A DNA stretch of 64,000 bases. It comes from Pseudonocardia sp. HH130630-07 (GTDB lineage Bacteria > Actinomycetota > Actinomycetes > Mycobacteriales > Pseudonocardiaceae). The notes beneath the pieces were generated by a model. It saw only the letters and a list, made by a program, of their open reading frames with translations, was not told the DNA's origin and did no database searches. Of this stretch, positions 41,325 to 48,584 are shown one piece after another. The stretch covers positions 6,122,049 to 6,186,048 of the forward strand of contig NZ_CP013854.1 in NCBI RefSeq assembly GCF_001698125.1, given 5' to 3'. A program made the position numbers and the translations under genes. The number at the start of each line of letters is the position of its first letter. Position 1 is the first letter of the stretch.

Positions 41325-42860
41325 ATGTACCCAGGCACGCACGCCGTCAGCACTCCGGACAAGCCGGCCGTGATCATGGGCGGAACGGGCGAGACGCTCA
41401 GTTTCCGTGATCTGGAGGAGGGCTCGGCCCGGCTCGCGAACCACCTGCACGCGGCCGGCCTGCGCCGCGGCGACGTCGTCGCACTCGTCGCGGACAACGT
41501 GGCCCGGGTCTACGAGGTGTACTGGGCGGCCCAGCGGTCCGGTCTGTACGTCACCGCGGTCAACCACCATCTCTCCGCGCCGGAGGCTGCCTACATCGTC
41601 CGGGACTGCGGGGCGAAGGCGCTCCTGGTCTCGGCGGGCGTGGCCGGGCTCGCGGCCGCCGTCGAGGACCACGTGGACGTCCCGGTCCGGCTCGCGTTCG
41701 GCGGCGCGATCCCCGGCGCCTCGTCCTACACCGACTACGACGAGGCGCTGGCCGGGGTCTCCGCCGATCCGCCGGCCGACCAGCCGCGCGGCGCCGACAT
41801 GCTCTACTCCTCGGGGACCACCGGGCGGCCCAAGGGGATCAAGCCGACGCTGCCGGACCGGCAGATCGACGAGCCCGGTGACACCTACCAGGCCCTGTTC
41901 GGGCCGATGTACGGCTTCGACACCGAGACCGTCTACCTCTCCCCCGCGCCGCTCTACCACGCGGCCCCGCTGCGGTTCACCGCCACCGTGCAGGCGCTCG
42001 GCGGCACCGTGGTCGTGATGGAGCGCTTCGACCCCGAGCAGGCGCTCGCGCTGATCGAGCGCCACCGGGTGACGCACTCGCAGTGGGTGCCGACGATGTT
42101 CGTGCGGATGCTGAAGCTGCCCGCCGAGGTCCGGGCCCGCTACGACGTCTCCTCGCTGCGGGTCGCGATCCACGCGGCCGCGCCGTGCCCGGTCGAGGTC
42201 AAGCAGGCGATGATCGACTGGTGGGGGCCGGTGCTGCACGAGTACTACGCCGCCACCGAGGCCAACGGGATCACGTTCATCGACTCGGCCCAGTGGCAGG
42301 AGCGCCCCGGGTCGGTCGGCCGGGCCGGGCTGGGCACCATCCGGATCTGCGGCGACGACGGCACGGTCCTGGGACCCGGCGAGATCGGCACCGTCTACTT
42401 CGAACGCGACGCCCGGCCGTTCGAGTACCACAACGACCCGGGCCGGACCGAGGCCGCGCAGCATCCCGGCCACGAGAGCTGGACGACCACCGGTGACCTC
42501 GGCTACGTCGACGCGGACGGCTTCCTGTTCCTCACCGACCGCAAGGCATTCATGATCATCTCCGGCGGGGTGAACATCTATCCGCAGGAGGTCGAGGACG
42601 CACTGGCACTGCACCCGAAGGTGCTGGACGTCGCGGTGATCGGGGTTCCCGACGAGGAGATGGGCGAGGCGGTCAAGGCCGTCGTCCAGACCCCGGACAC
42701 GGTGTCGGACGGGCCGGAGCTGGAGCGCGAGCTGATCGACTTCGTCCGCGGGCGGATCGCCCACTACAAGGCTCCGGCCTCTGTGGACTTCACCGACTTC
42801 CTGCCCCGCACCCCGACCGGAAAGCTCGTCAAGCGGGAACTGCGCGACCGGTACGTGTGA
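41325..42860 (+). CDS. Fatty-acid-CoA ligase family enzyme (FadD-like)
   Basis: A 511-residue ANL-superfamily enzyme that activates a carboxylic acid via an acyl-adenylate to a CoA thioester. The P-loop is YSSGTTGRPKGIK near residue 163. EYYAATEANG is the A5-like motif, TTGDLGYVDADGFLFLTDR the A7/A8 hinge, GGVNIYPQEVEDAL follows, and the C-terminal catalytic Lys is in TPTGKLVKR. The ATG at 41325 is preceded by GGAGGT four nt away. The frame is open a little further upstream, but that part is the poly-C leader. The acid substrate is unknown; relatives act on fatty acids or sterol side chains. Confidence 0.87.
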   Translation: MYPGTHAVSTPDKPAVIMGGTGETLSFRDLEEGSARLANHLHAAGLRRGDVVALVADNVARVYEVYWAAQRSGLYVTAVNHHLSAPEAAYIVRDCGAKALLVSAGVAGLAAAVEDHVDVPVRLAFGGAIPGASSYTDYDEALAGVSADPPADQPRGADMLYSSGTTGRPKGIKPTLPDRQIDEPGDTYQALFGPMYGFDTETVYLSPAPLYHAAPLRFTATVQALGGTVVVMERFDPEQALALIERHRVTHSQWVPTMFVRMLKLPAEVRARYDVSSLRVAIHAAAPCPVEVKQAMIDWWGPVLHEYYAATEANGITFIDSAQWQERPGSVGRAGLGTIRICGDDGTVLGPGEIGTVYFERDARPFEYHNDPGRTEAAQHPGHESWTTTGDLGYVDADGFLFLTDRKAFMIISGGVNIYPQEVEDALALHPKVLDVAVIGVPDEEMGEAVKAVVQTPDTVSDGPELERELIDFVRGRIAHYKAPASVDFTDFLPRTPTGKLVKRELRDRYV

Positions 42861-42875
42861 CCGTCCGGGGCGCGC

Positions 42876-44081
42876 TCACCCGGCGGCGGAGTACCGGCGC
42901 CGGGCGAGCACGGCCCCGACCGACAGCGGCAGGGCCACCAGCAGCGCGGCGAGGAACAACGTCGGGAACGACCCGGCGTCGGCGAGCGGGGCGCCCAGCG
43001 CGGTCCCGGCCGAGCTGCCGAGGAACAGCAGCGTCGCGAACAGGGCCACCGCGGTCGCCCTGGCCTGCGGGACGACCTCGGTGACCCAGGCCTGCAGGGT
43101 CGAGTGCAGGAACGCCCACGCACCGCCGAGACACAGCCCGGCGGCGAGGATCGTCGCCGGGTGCACCGTGACGAGCGGGAACACCCACGCGACGACGAGG
43201 AACGTGCCGCCGGTCGCCGCCAGCCCCGCCGGGCTCCACCGGCCGACCAGCCGTCGCACCACCCGGGAGAACACCACGGCGCCCACGCCGTAGCCGCCGG
43301 CCGCGAGCCCGGCCAGGCCCGCCGAGCTGCCCCCGGCCTGCAGCGCCGGGGCGAGGTAGGTGAGCACCCCCAGGACCACCGCTCCCTCGACGAAGGCGAG
43401 CAGCAGCACCACCAGCGCCCACCCGCTCCCGAGGACGGCGGCCAGCGGGCGGACGACCGCGCCGCGCAGGCCGGCACCCTCCCGGCCGGCCGGCGCGCCG
43501 GTGCCGGGCTCCGGCAGCGCGCGCAGCGCCACGAACAGCACGGCGCAGGCCACGGCCGAGACCGCGAACACCACGCGCCACCCGGCGAGATCGGCGAGCA
43601 ACCCGGCGCCCGCGGTCGCGACGGCGGTACCCAGCGCCGTCGCGGCGAGCAGGTCCGAGAGCGGGCGCTGGCGCACCGCCGTCGGCCAGGTGTCGCCCAC
43701 GTAGACCAGCGCGGCCGGGATCAGCGCCGCCGTACAGGCCCCGGTGACGACGCGGGCCGCGATCAGCAGCGCGAGCGACGGCGCGAGCACCGATGCGACG
43801 CCGCCCAGCACCGCCCCGACCAGCGCCACCCGCATCGCGCGGACCCGCCCGATCCGGTCCGACAGCACCCCCCAGACGATCTGCATCAGCCCGTAGGCGA
43901 GGAAGTAGCCGCCGGCCGCACCGGCCGCGGTGGCCAGCGGGGCGCCGAACGAGAGCGCGATCGGGACCAGCAGCGGCGCGATCGCGAACCGGTCGCAGGT
44001 GCTGACGAGCGAGGCCAGCTGCAGCAGCCGCAGGCGCCGCCGGCCGTCGGGTACGGCGTCGTCGCCGGAGGTGGTGGGCAC
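42876..44081 (-). CDS. MFS transporter (drug-efflux type)
   Basis: A 401-residue, 12-helix major facilitator of the AraJ/Bcr drug-exporter type. Helix 1 is ASLVSTCDRFAIAPLLVPIALSFG, the loop 2-3 motif is GVLSDRIGRVRAMRVAL, and helix 5 includes AALIPAALVYVGDTWP. The GTG at 44081 is preferred because CAGGGT lies six nt before it and the upstream extension is not hydrophobic or conserved-looking. It diverges from the membrane protein/winged-helix pair at 44.2 kb. The substrate is unknown. Confidence 0.82.
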   Translation of the reverse strand: MPTTSGDDAVPDGRRRLRLLQLASLVSTCDRFAIAPLLVPIALSFGAPLATAAGAAGGYFLAYGLMQIVWGVLSDRIGRVRAMRVALVGAVLGGVASVLAPSLALLIAARVVTGACTAALIPAALVYVGDTWPTAVRQRPLSDLLAATALGTAVATAGAGLLADLAGWRVVFAVSAVACAVLFVALRALPEPGTGAPAGREGAGLRGAVVRPLAAVLGSGWALVVLLLAFVEGAVVLGVLTYLAPALQAGGSSAGLAGLAAGGYGVGAVVFSRVVRRLVGRWSPAGLAATGGTFLVVAWVFPLVTVHPATILAAGLCLGGAWAFLHSTLQAWVTEVVPQARATAVALFATLLFLGSSAGTALGAPLADAGSFPTLFLAALLVALPLSVGAVLARRRYSAAG

Positions 44082-44172
44082 CCGTGCACCCTGCCCCCGC
44101 TCGGACGCCGCCGCGCCGCCGGGTGGCCCACCCCACAGCCGGGTTGGCATGTGCTTGCCGCATGGCGTACGG

Positions 44173-44186
44173 TTTCCATATCGAAA
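44173..44186. promoter_or_regulatory. TTTC-GAAA operator candidate
   Basis: TTTC (44173-44176) and GAAA (44183-44186) flank CATATC, in an AT-richer patch 25 nt before the membrane protein start. The winged-helix regulator encoded in the same transcript is the natural candidate to bind it. Confidence 0.35.
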
Positions 44187-44211
44187 GTTGATGCAGACGG
44201 GAGAATCTTCG

Positions 44212-44679
44212 ATGTCCGACACCCCCGAGCTCGACCAGGTCGCCGCCGCCCGCCGCAAGGTCGCGGACCAGCTCGACTTCCCCCTGACGTACTGGGTGTT
44301 CCTCGGGATCGCGCTGGTGTTCTTCATGAGCGTCCCGCTCCTGCTGAGCTGGCTGCCCCGCGACGCGAGCCCCTACCTGAGCTGGGCGATCGCCGCCGTG
44401 GGGATCTCCTCGGCCGTCTACTCCTTCGTCAAGCGCCGCCGCTCGGGCGTCTACCTGCCGAAGCGGATCGGCGCCTACCCCAGCGCCCGGCCGCTCTGGA
44501 TGGCCGAGATGATCCTCTCGATCGCCGGGTTCATCGGGATGTACGCGCTCGTCAACGCCGATCAGCGCGGGTACGCACTCGCCCTGCTCCCGGTGCTGGC
44601 CATCGCCATCTTCGTCCTCCAGCTCAGGACCCGCTCGGCCATGCGACGGGACATCGAGGCGGGCCGGGTCACGCCGTGA
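44212..44679 (+). CDS. Four-helix membrane protein of unknown function
   Basis: A 155-residue integral membrane protein. Four hydrophobic segments are visible: YWVFLGIALVFFMSVPLLLSWL, LSWAIAAVGISSAVYSFV, AEMILSIAGFIGMYALV and YALALLPVLAIAIFVLQL. The basic loop VKRRRSGVYLPKRIG lies between helices 2 and 3. GGGAG lies eight nt before the ATG. The gene overlaps the following regulator gene by four bases (GTGA). This membrane-protein plus small winged-helix arrangement is common in actinomycetes, where the regulator controls its own operon. I do not recognise the family. Confidence 0.72.
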   Translation: MSDTPELDQVAAARRKVADQLDFPLTYWVFLGIALVFFMSVPLLLSWLPRDASPYLSWAIAAVGISSAVYSFVKRRRSGVYLPKRIGAYPSARPLWMAEMILSIAGFIGMYALVNADQRGYALALLPVLAIAIFVLQLRTRSAMRRDIEAGRVTP

Positions 44680-44987
44680 CGGCCGACGACACCGGCGCGA
44701 GCACCGGCCGGGACCCGATCTTCGAGACCGGGCCCCGGCTGGCTCTCTGCGCGCTGCTGCAGAGCGCGGAGTGGGTCGACTTCGCCACCGCCCGGGAGAT
44801 GCTGGGCGTGAGCGACTCCGCGGTGTCCAAGCACAGCCGCACCCTGGAGGAGGCCGGCTACCTGGAGGTCCGCAAGGGATCGGTCGGCCGGCGGGCCCGT
44901 ACCTGGTTCCGGCTGACCGCGGCCGGACAGGTGGCGATCCGCGGGCATCTCGACTGGCTCACCGGCCTGCGCAGCGCGCTGGACTGA
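44676..44987 (+). CDS. Small winged-helix regulator
   Basis: A 103-residue MarR/ArsR-like single winged-helix protein. FETGPRLALCALLQSAEWVDFATAREMLGVSDSAVSKHSRTLEEAGYLEVRKGSVGRRARTWFRLT covers helices 1-3 and the wing. The recognition helix is DSAVSKHSRTLEEAGY. It starts at a GTG within the stop of the membrane protein gene, so the two are coupled. Its last 29 bp overlap the end of trpS on the opposite strand. Confidence 0.83.
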   Translation: MTADDTGASTGRDPIFETGPRLALCALLQSAEWVDFATAREMLGVSDSAVSKHSRTLEEAGYLEVRKGSVGRRARTWFRLTAAGQVAIRGHLDWLTGLRSALD

Positions 44988-46053
44988 CCGCCCCGGACGT
45001 CAGGTCCCGGTAGTCCATCCCCATCGCCGTACGGACCTCGGCGAGCGTCGCCCCGGCGAGCGCGTTCGCCGTCGCGTTGCCGCGGGCCAGCACCGATTCG
45101 GCCAGTCCCGGCTCGGCCGCCAGCTCGGCCCGGCGGGCCCGGTGCCCGGCGAGCCCGGCGTTCACCGCCTCCGCGGTGAACCGCTTGAGCCGGGCGGAGC
45201 CGCCGTCGCCGATCTCCGCCGCGATGTCGTCGGGCGTGCGGCCGGTGCAGAACGCGGCGGCCGAGAGCAGGCCGGCCACCCCCGGACGCGCGACCGGGTC
45301 GTAGGTGATCCGCCGCTCGGCGTCGGTCCGGGTCCGCCGGATCAGCGCCGCCGTCTCCTCGGCGGTCGCCCCCAGTTCGACGGCGTTGCCGTAGGACTTC
45401 GACATCTTCCGCCCGTCGAGCCCGGGAACCTCCGGACTGTCGGTCACCATCGGCTCGGGGGCGACGAACACCGGCGCGTAGCGCTCGGCGAACCGGCGCG
45501 CGATCACCCGGGTCAGCTCCACGTGCGGCAGGTTGTCCTTCCCCACCGGCACCAGGTCGGCCCGGCAGCACAGGATGTCCGCGGCCTGGTGCACCGGATA
45601 GGTCAGCAGCAGCCCGGACAGTGCCCGGCCCGACGCCCGGTGCTCCGCCTTGACCGTCGGGTTGCGGTGCAGCTCCGCCTCGGTGACCAGGCTGAGGAAC
45701 GGGAGCATCAGCTGGTTCAGCGCCGGCACCGCGGAGTGGGTGAAGATCGTCGTGCGGTCCGGGTCGAGCCCGGCTGCGAGCAGGTCGAGCACCGCGCCGC
45801 GGACGTGGTCGCGCACCCGTCCGGCGTTCTCCCGGTCGGTGATGACCTGGTAGTCGGCGAGGACCACCAGCACCTGCACGCCCGAGCGCTGCAGCCGGAC
45901 CCGCTCGACGATCGAACCGGCGAGGTGCCCGAGGTGCAGCGGGCCGGTCGGGCGCTCTCCGGTCAGGACGCGGTGGGCGCCGGGATCGGCGGCGACCTCC
46001 CGGCGCAGCGCGGGCATGCGGTCGACGACCGCGGTGAACGACGAGGTACTCAC
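44959..46053 (-). CDS. trpS: Tryptophanyl-tRNA synthetase
   Basis: A 364-residue class I aminoacyl-tRNA synthetase, slightly longer than the usual 330-350. The HIGH-like motif is GPLHLGHLAGSIVERV and the KMSKS motif is DGRKMSKSYGNAV. The middle contains TYPVHQAADILCCRADLVPVGKDNLPH with the Trp-binding region. It charges tRNA-Trp. The GTG at 46053 is the start. The upstream frame is the leader region, which carries a Trp-Trp leader peptide and attenuator hairpins, so expression should rise when charged tRNA-Trp falls. Streptomyces auxiliary indolmycin-resistant TrpRS genes are regulated this way. Whether this is the only trpS in the genome is unknown. Confidence 0.93.
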   Translation of the reverse strand: MSTSSFTAVVDRMPALRREVAADPGAHRVLTGERPTGPLHLGHLAGSIVERVRLQRSGVQVLVVLADYQVITDRENAGRVRDHVRGAVLDLLAAGLDPDRTTIFTHSAVPALNQLMLPFLSLVTEAELHRNPTVKAEHRASGRALSGLLLTYPVHQAADILCCRADLVPVGKDNLPHVELTRVIARRFAERYAPVFVAPEPMVTDSPEVPGLDGRKMSKSYGNAVELGATAEETAALIRRTRTDAERRITYDPVARPGVAGLLSAAAFCTGRTPDDIAAEIGDGGSARLKRFTAEAVNAGLAGHRARRAELAAEPGLAESVLARGNATANALAGATLAEVRTAMGMDYRDLTSGAVSPARCAGR

Positions 46054-46114
46054 GATGTGCTCCTGGGATGGATCGGACAGGAGCTGCACGTACCGCCGAC
46101 GGGCACGGTGCCGG

Positions 46115-46172
46115 GCGGGCTGCACGTGCAGCCCGCGGACGCGTGCGTCTACCCGGCTGCGGAGAGCAGCCG
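46115..46172 (-). promoter_or_regulatory. Ribosome-mediated transcription attenuator of trpS
   Basis: Four segments can be read on the minus strand. Segment 1 CGGCTGC (46172-46166) follows the two Trp codons directly. Segment 2 GCAGCCG (46160-46154) pairs with 1. Segment 3 GCGGGCTGCAC (46136-46126) pairs with segment 4 GTGCAGCCCGC (46125-46115) in a perfect 11-bp terminator. Segment 2 can instead pair with GGCTGC of segment 3, which would be the antiterminator. A ribosome stalled at the Trp codons covers segment 1 and frees segment 2. Confidence 0.8.
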
Positions 46173-46199
46173 CCACCAGGCGGATCGGATGGAACGCAC
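46149..46199 (-). CDS. Trp-rich leader peptide of trpS
   Basis: A 16-codon open frame starting GTG and ending TAG encodes MRSIRSAWWRLLSAAG with two adjacent Trp codons (46178-46173). TAGGCT (plus-strand 46206-46211) ends exactly six nt before the GTG, so the leader peptide begins at the transcription start. Its second half is the first attenuator hairpin. The architecture is that of a classic amino-acid attenuator leader; there is no known enzymatic role for the peptide. Confidence 0.8.
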   Translation of the reverse strand: MRSIRSAWWRLLSAAG

Positions 46200-46205
46200 G
46201 GGACC

Positions 46206-46211
46206 AGCCTA
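46206..46211 (-). promoter_or_regulatory. -10 element of the trpS leader transcript
   Basis: The minus strand reads TAGGCT, six nt before the leader GTG. The -35 region (near 46229-46234) is not canonical. Confidence 0.55.
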
Positions 46212-46391
46212 GGCGCGGCCGCCACCCGGATTCCGGGGCCGGGACCCGCCCCCTGAATGTGGTGCGTGTCACATCGCGATCTCGGTGTCCGCCCCAACCT
46301 CCGGCCGTGGCTCTCGGTCGATCCCGGCGTACGCACCACACCGGAGCACCGGTCCGGCCACGCAGCCGGCCGCCCAGGGAAAGGGATCCCC

Positions 46392-47249
46392 ATGACGACA
46401 CCGCCGAACCCGCAGCAGCCGAACGTCGCCCGGCCGGGTGAGGCGTGGCCGTCCGGCTCGCCCGATCCGCTGGTGACCCGCGGGGTCGCCGGCTGGTTCG
46501 ACCGGGTCGGCGACGTCCTGCGCCGGACCTGGGCGCCACTGGCCGGGCTCTACCTCGGGGCGCTCGCCGTCGTCACGCTGGTGACCGTCGTGGCCGGGCT
46601 GGTCGCCGGAGGGACGGGCCCCGGCATGGGCTACGACGCCTCGGGCGGGATGACACGGGAGCTGGGCACGACGAGCATCGGCCTGGTCCTGCTGGTCGAG
46701 CTGCTGGTCATCGCCGTGAGCGTGCCGGTGCTGCTGACGGCCGCGGGCGCGTCGTTCCACCTGGTGCTCCAGCGGGCCGCCGGACGGGAGGCCACCGTCG
46801 CGGCGGCGGTGCGCTTCGCGTGGCGGCGGTTGCCGTCGGCGTTGCTCTGGGCGGTGCCGGCGGCGCTGCTGCTCGTCGCGGGGCTCCTGGTGCTGGTGCT
46901 GCCGGGGATCTACCTGGCCGTGGCGCTCAGCCCGTTGGTCGGTGTGCTGTTCGTGGAACGGGGCACGCTGGGCCGGGTGTTCGCGCTGTCCCACCAGTCG
47001 TTCGGCACCACGCTCGGCCGGTGCGCCCTGCTGGGGGTCGTCAACCTCGTCGCGCTGATCGTCCCATTCATCGTACTGGGCGTCGCGAACGTCGGCTCGG
47101 GCTCGTTCCTGGCCACGGCGCTCAGCCTGGTGGTGACGCTCCCCTCGTGTGTGCTCTGGACCGCGGCCTCGTCGGTCACCTACGCGGAGCTGCGGGGGAT
47201 CGAGCGGCCCGGGACGACCGTGTACGCCCTCGCCGACGAGCTCCGCTGA
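46392..47249 (+). CDS. Multi-pass membrane protein of unknown function
   Basis: A 285-residue integral membrane protein. It has a Pro-rich cytosolic N-terminus (TTPPNPQQPN) and at least six hydrophobic segments, including LAGLYLGALAVVTLVTVVAGLVAGG, LVLLVELLVIAVSVPVLLTAAG and LLWAVPAALLLVAGLLVLVLPGIYLAVALSPLVGVLFVE. A Ser-His-Gln loop (FALSHQSFGTT) lies in the second half. The pattern is like the DUF975/glycerophosphodiester-phosphodiesterase membrane-domain proteins of actinomycetes. The start ATG has AAAGGGA six nt upstream. No function is assigned. Confidence 0.75.
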   Translation: MTTPPNPQQPNVARPGEAWPSGSPDPLVTRGVAGWFDRVGDVLRRTWAPLAGLYLGALAVVTLVTVVAGLVAGGTGPGMGYDASGGMTRELGTTSIGLVLLVELLVIAVSVPVLLTAAGASFHLVLQRAAGREATVAAAVRFAWRRLPSALLWAVPAALLLVAGLLVLVLPGIYLAVALSPLVGVLFVERGTLGRVFALSHQSFGTTLGRCALLGVVNLVALIVPFIVLGVANVGSGSFLATALSLVVTLPSCVLWTAASSVTYAELRGIERPGTTVYALADELR

Positions 47250-47269
47250 CGACAGGGGCGGACGATCCG

Positions 47270-47287
47270 CCGGGGAAGGTGCCCCGG
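47270..47287 (+). terminator. Terminator hairpin after the membrane protein gene
   Basis: CCGGGG (47270-47275) and CCCCGG (47282-47287) form a 6-bp stem with a 6-nt loop, 21 nt after the stop and before the cobW-type promoter. Confidence 0.45.
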
Positions 47288-47314
47288 TGGCGTCCCGGCC
47301 CTCGTCAGCAGACC

Positions 47315-47335
47315 TAACGACAACAGTTATCATTA
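47315..47335. promoter_or_regulatory. Zur-like box over the cobW-type promoter
   Basis: A 21-bp imperfect palindrome: left arm TAACGACAAC, centre A, right arm GTTATCATTA, with two mismatches in ten. Read in reverse it starts TAATGATAAC, which resembles actinobacterial Zur sites. It overlaps the -10 TATCAT (47328-47333), so bound repressor would block transcription. Confidence 0.55.
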
Positions 47336-47339
47336 CATG

Positions 47340-48575
47340 ATGGCTGACCGTCGCGTGCCCGTCACCGTCCTGTCCGGCTTCCTCGGCGCTGGGAAGACGA
47401 CGCTGCTCGACCACCTGCTCGCCGGTCGCGGGGGCCGGCGGATCGCCGTCGTCGTGAACGACATGAGCGAGGTCAACATCGACGCCGCGCTGGTCGCGGG
47501 CCAGGGCACGCTGCACCGCACCGAGGAACGCCTGGTCGAGCTGACCAACGGCTGCATCTGCTGCACGCTGCGCGAGGACCTGCTGACGACGGTCGGCGAG
47601 CTGGCCGCGCAGCCCCGCTACGGCAACCCTGCGCAGCCCCGATACGACCACCCTGCGCAGCCTCGCTACGACCACTCTGCGCAGCGCCGCTACGACCACA
47701 TCGTGATCGAGTCCACCGGCATCTCCGAGCCGATGCCCGTCGCGGCGACGTTCGAGTGGACCCTCGACGACGGGACCGCGCTCTCCGACGTCGCCCGGCT
47801 GGACTCGATGATCACCGTCGTCGACGCCTCGACCTTCGACGAGCATCTGACCAGCGAGGACGCACTCGCCGACCGGGGGCTGCAGGCCGCCGACGGCGAC
47901 GAGCGCACGCTGTCGGACCTGCTGGCGGACCAGGTCGAGTTCGCCGACCTGCTCGTGCTCAACAAGACCGACCTGGTGTCGGAGTACCGGCTGGGGCGGG
48001 TCGAGGCGCTGCTGGCCCGGATGAACCCCGGCGCCCGGATCGTGCGTGCGGTGCGCGGCGACGTCCCGGTCGCCGACCTGCTCGACACCCGGCGCCACGA
48101 CCCCGCGGCGGCCGCCTCGGCCCCGGGCTGGGCCCAGGAGCTGAACGGTGCGCACACGCCGGAGACCGAGGAGTACGGCATCGCCTCGGTCACCTGGCGG
48201 GCCGCCCGCCCGTTCCATCCCGCCCGGCTGCTCGACGCGCTCGCCGACTGGCCGGGCCTGCTGCGCAGCAAGGGGTTCTGCTGGATCGCGACCCGTCCGG
48301 AGGTGGCGGGCCTGTGGTCGCAGGCCGGGCCGAACATGGCGCTCGATCCGGTCGCCGCGTGGTCGTCCTTCGACGGCCCGCGCGGTCAGGAGATCGTGTT
48401 CATCGGCCTGGCCCTGACCCGGGCCGACGTCACCGGGCGCCTCGACCCGGCCCTGCTGACCGACGACGAGCTGCTCGCCGGGCCGGACGTGTGGCGCACC
48501 CTCGACGATCCCCTGCCCGAATGGGACGCCCCGTCGCACGGACCGGTGGACACGATCGAGGGAAGGCGAGGTTAA
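47340..48575 (+). CDS. CobW/ZNG1-family GTPase metallochaperone
   Basis: A 411-residue G3E GTPase. Walker A is GFLGAGKTTLLDHLL, the metal motif is NGCICCTLRED (CxCC), and VLNKTDLV is the guanine-specificity loop. The C-terminal CobW domain begins EEYGIASVTWRAARPFHP. The protein is thought to deliver zinc to client enzymes during zinc starvation, consistent with the Zur-like box. Between CxCC and IVIESTGISEP lies an insertion of four 8-residue repeats (A-Q-P-R-Y-D-H-P) that the family normally lacks. ATG 47340 is preferred over ATG 47337 because TATCAT ends six nt before it. Confidence 0.87.
   Translation: MADRRVPVTVLSGFLGAGKTTLLDHLLAGRGGRRIAVVVNDMSEVNIDAALVAGQGTLHRTEERLVELTNGCICCTLREDLLTTVGELAAQPRYGNPAQPRYDHPAQPRYDHSAQRRYDHIVIESTGISEPMPVAATFEWTLDDGTALSDVARLDSMITVVDASTFDEHLTSEDALADRGLQAADGDERTLSDLLADQVEFADLLVLNKTDLVSEYRLGRVEALLARMNPGARIVRAVRGDVPVADLLDTRRHDPAAAASAPGWAQELNGAHTPETEEYGIASVTWRAARPFHPARLLDALADWPGLLRSKGFCWIATRPEVAGLWSQAGPNMALDPVAAWSSFDGPRGQEIVFIGLALTRADVTGRLDPALLTDDELLAGPDVWRTLDDPLPEWDAPSHGPVDTIEGRRG
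47607..47702. repeat. Four 24-bp tandem repeats inside the CobW-type gene
   Basis: Units at 47607-47630, 47631-47654, 47655-47678 and 47679-47702 share GCGCAGCCxCGxTACGACCA-type sequence with a few substitutions. They keep the frame and encode about AQPRYDHP per unit, adding Tyr, Asp and His in each copy. Confidence 0.92.
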
Positions 48576-48582
48576 CCTTCGC
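48566..48582. promoter_or_regulatory. Promoter and candidate iron box of the ABC operon
   Basis: GCGAGGTTAACCTTCGC is a near-palindrome centred on the perfect 10-mer AGGTTAACCT, which resembles fused DtxR/IdeR half-sites. TAACCT (48573-48578) ends exactly six nt before the GTG at 48585, so the promoter lies within the end of the cobW-type gene. It is weaker than a full 19-bp iron box. Confidence 0.45.
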
Positions 48583-48584
48583 AG

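Noticed and set aside
46115..46260. A T-box riboswitch upstream of trpS
   Set aside because: I see no T-box bulge sequence or specifier-loop architecture, while an open leader peptide with Trp-Trp and paired hairpins explains the region fully.
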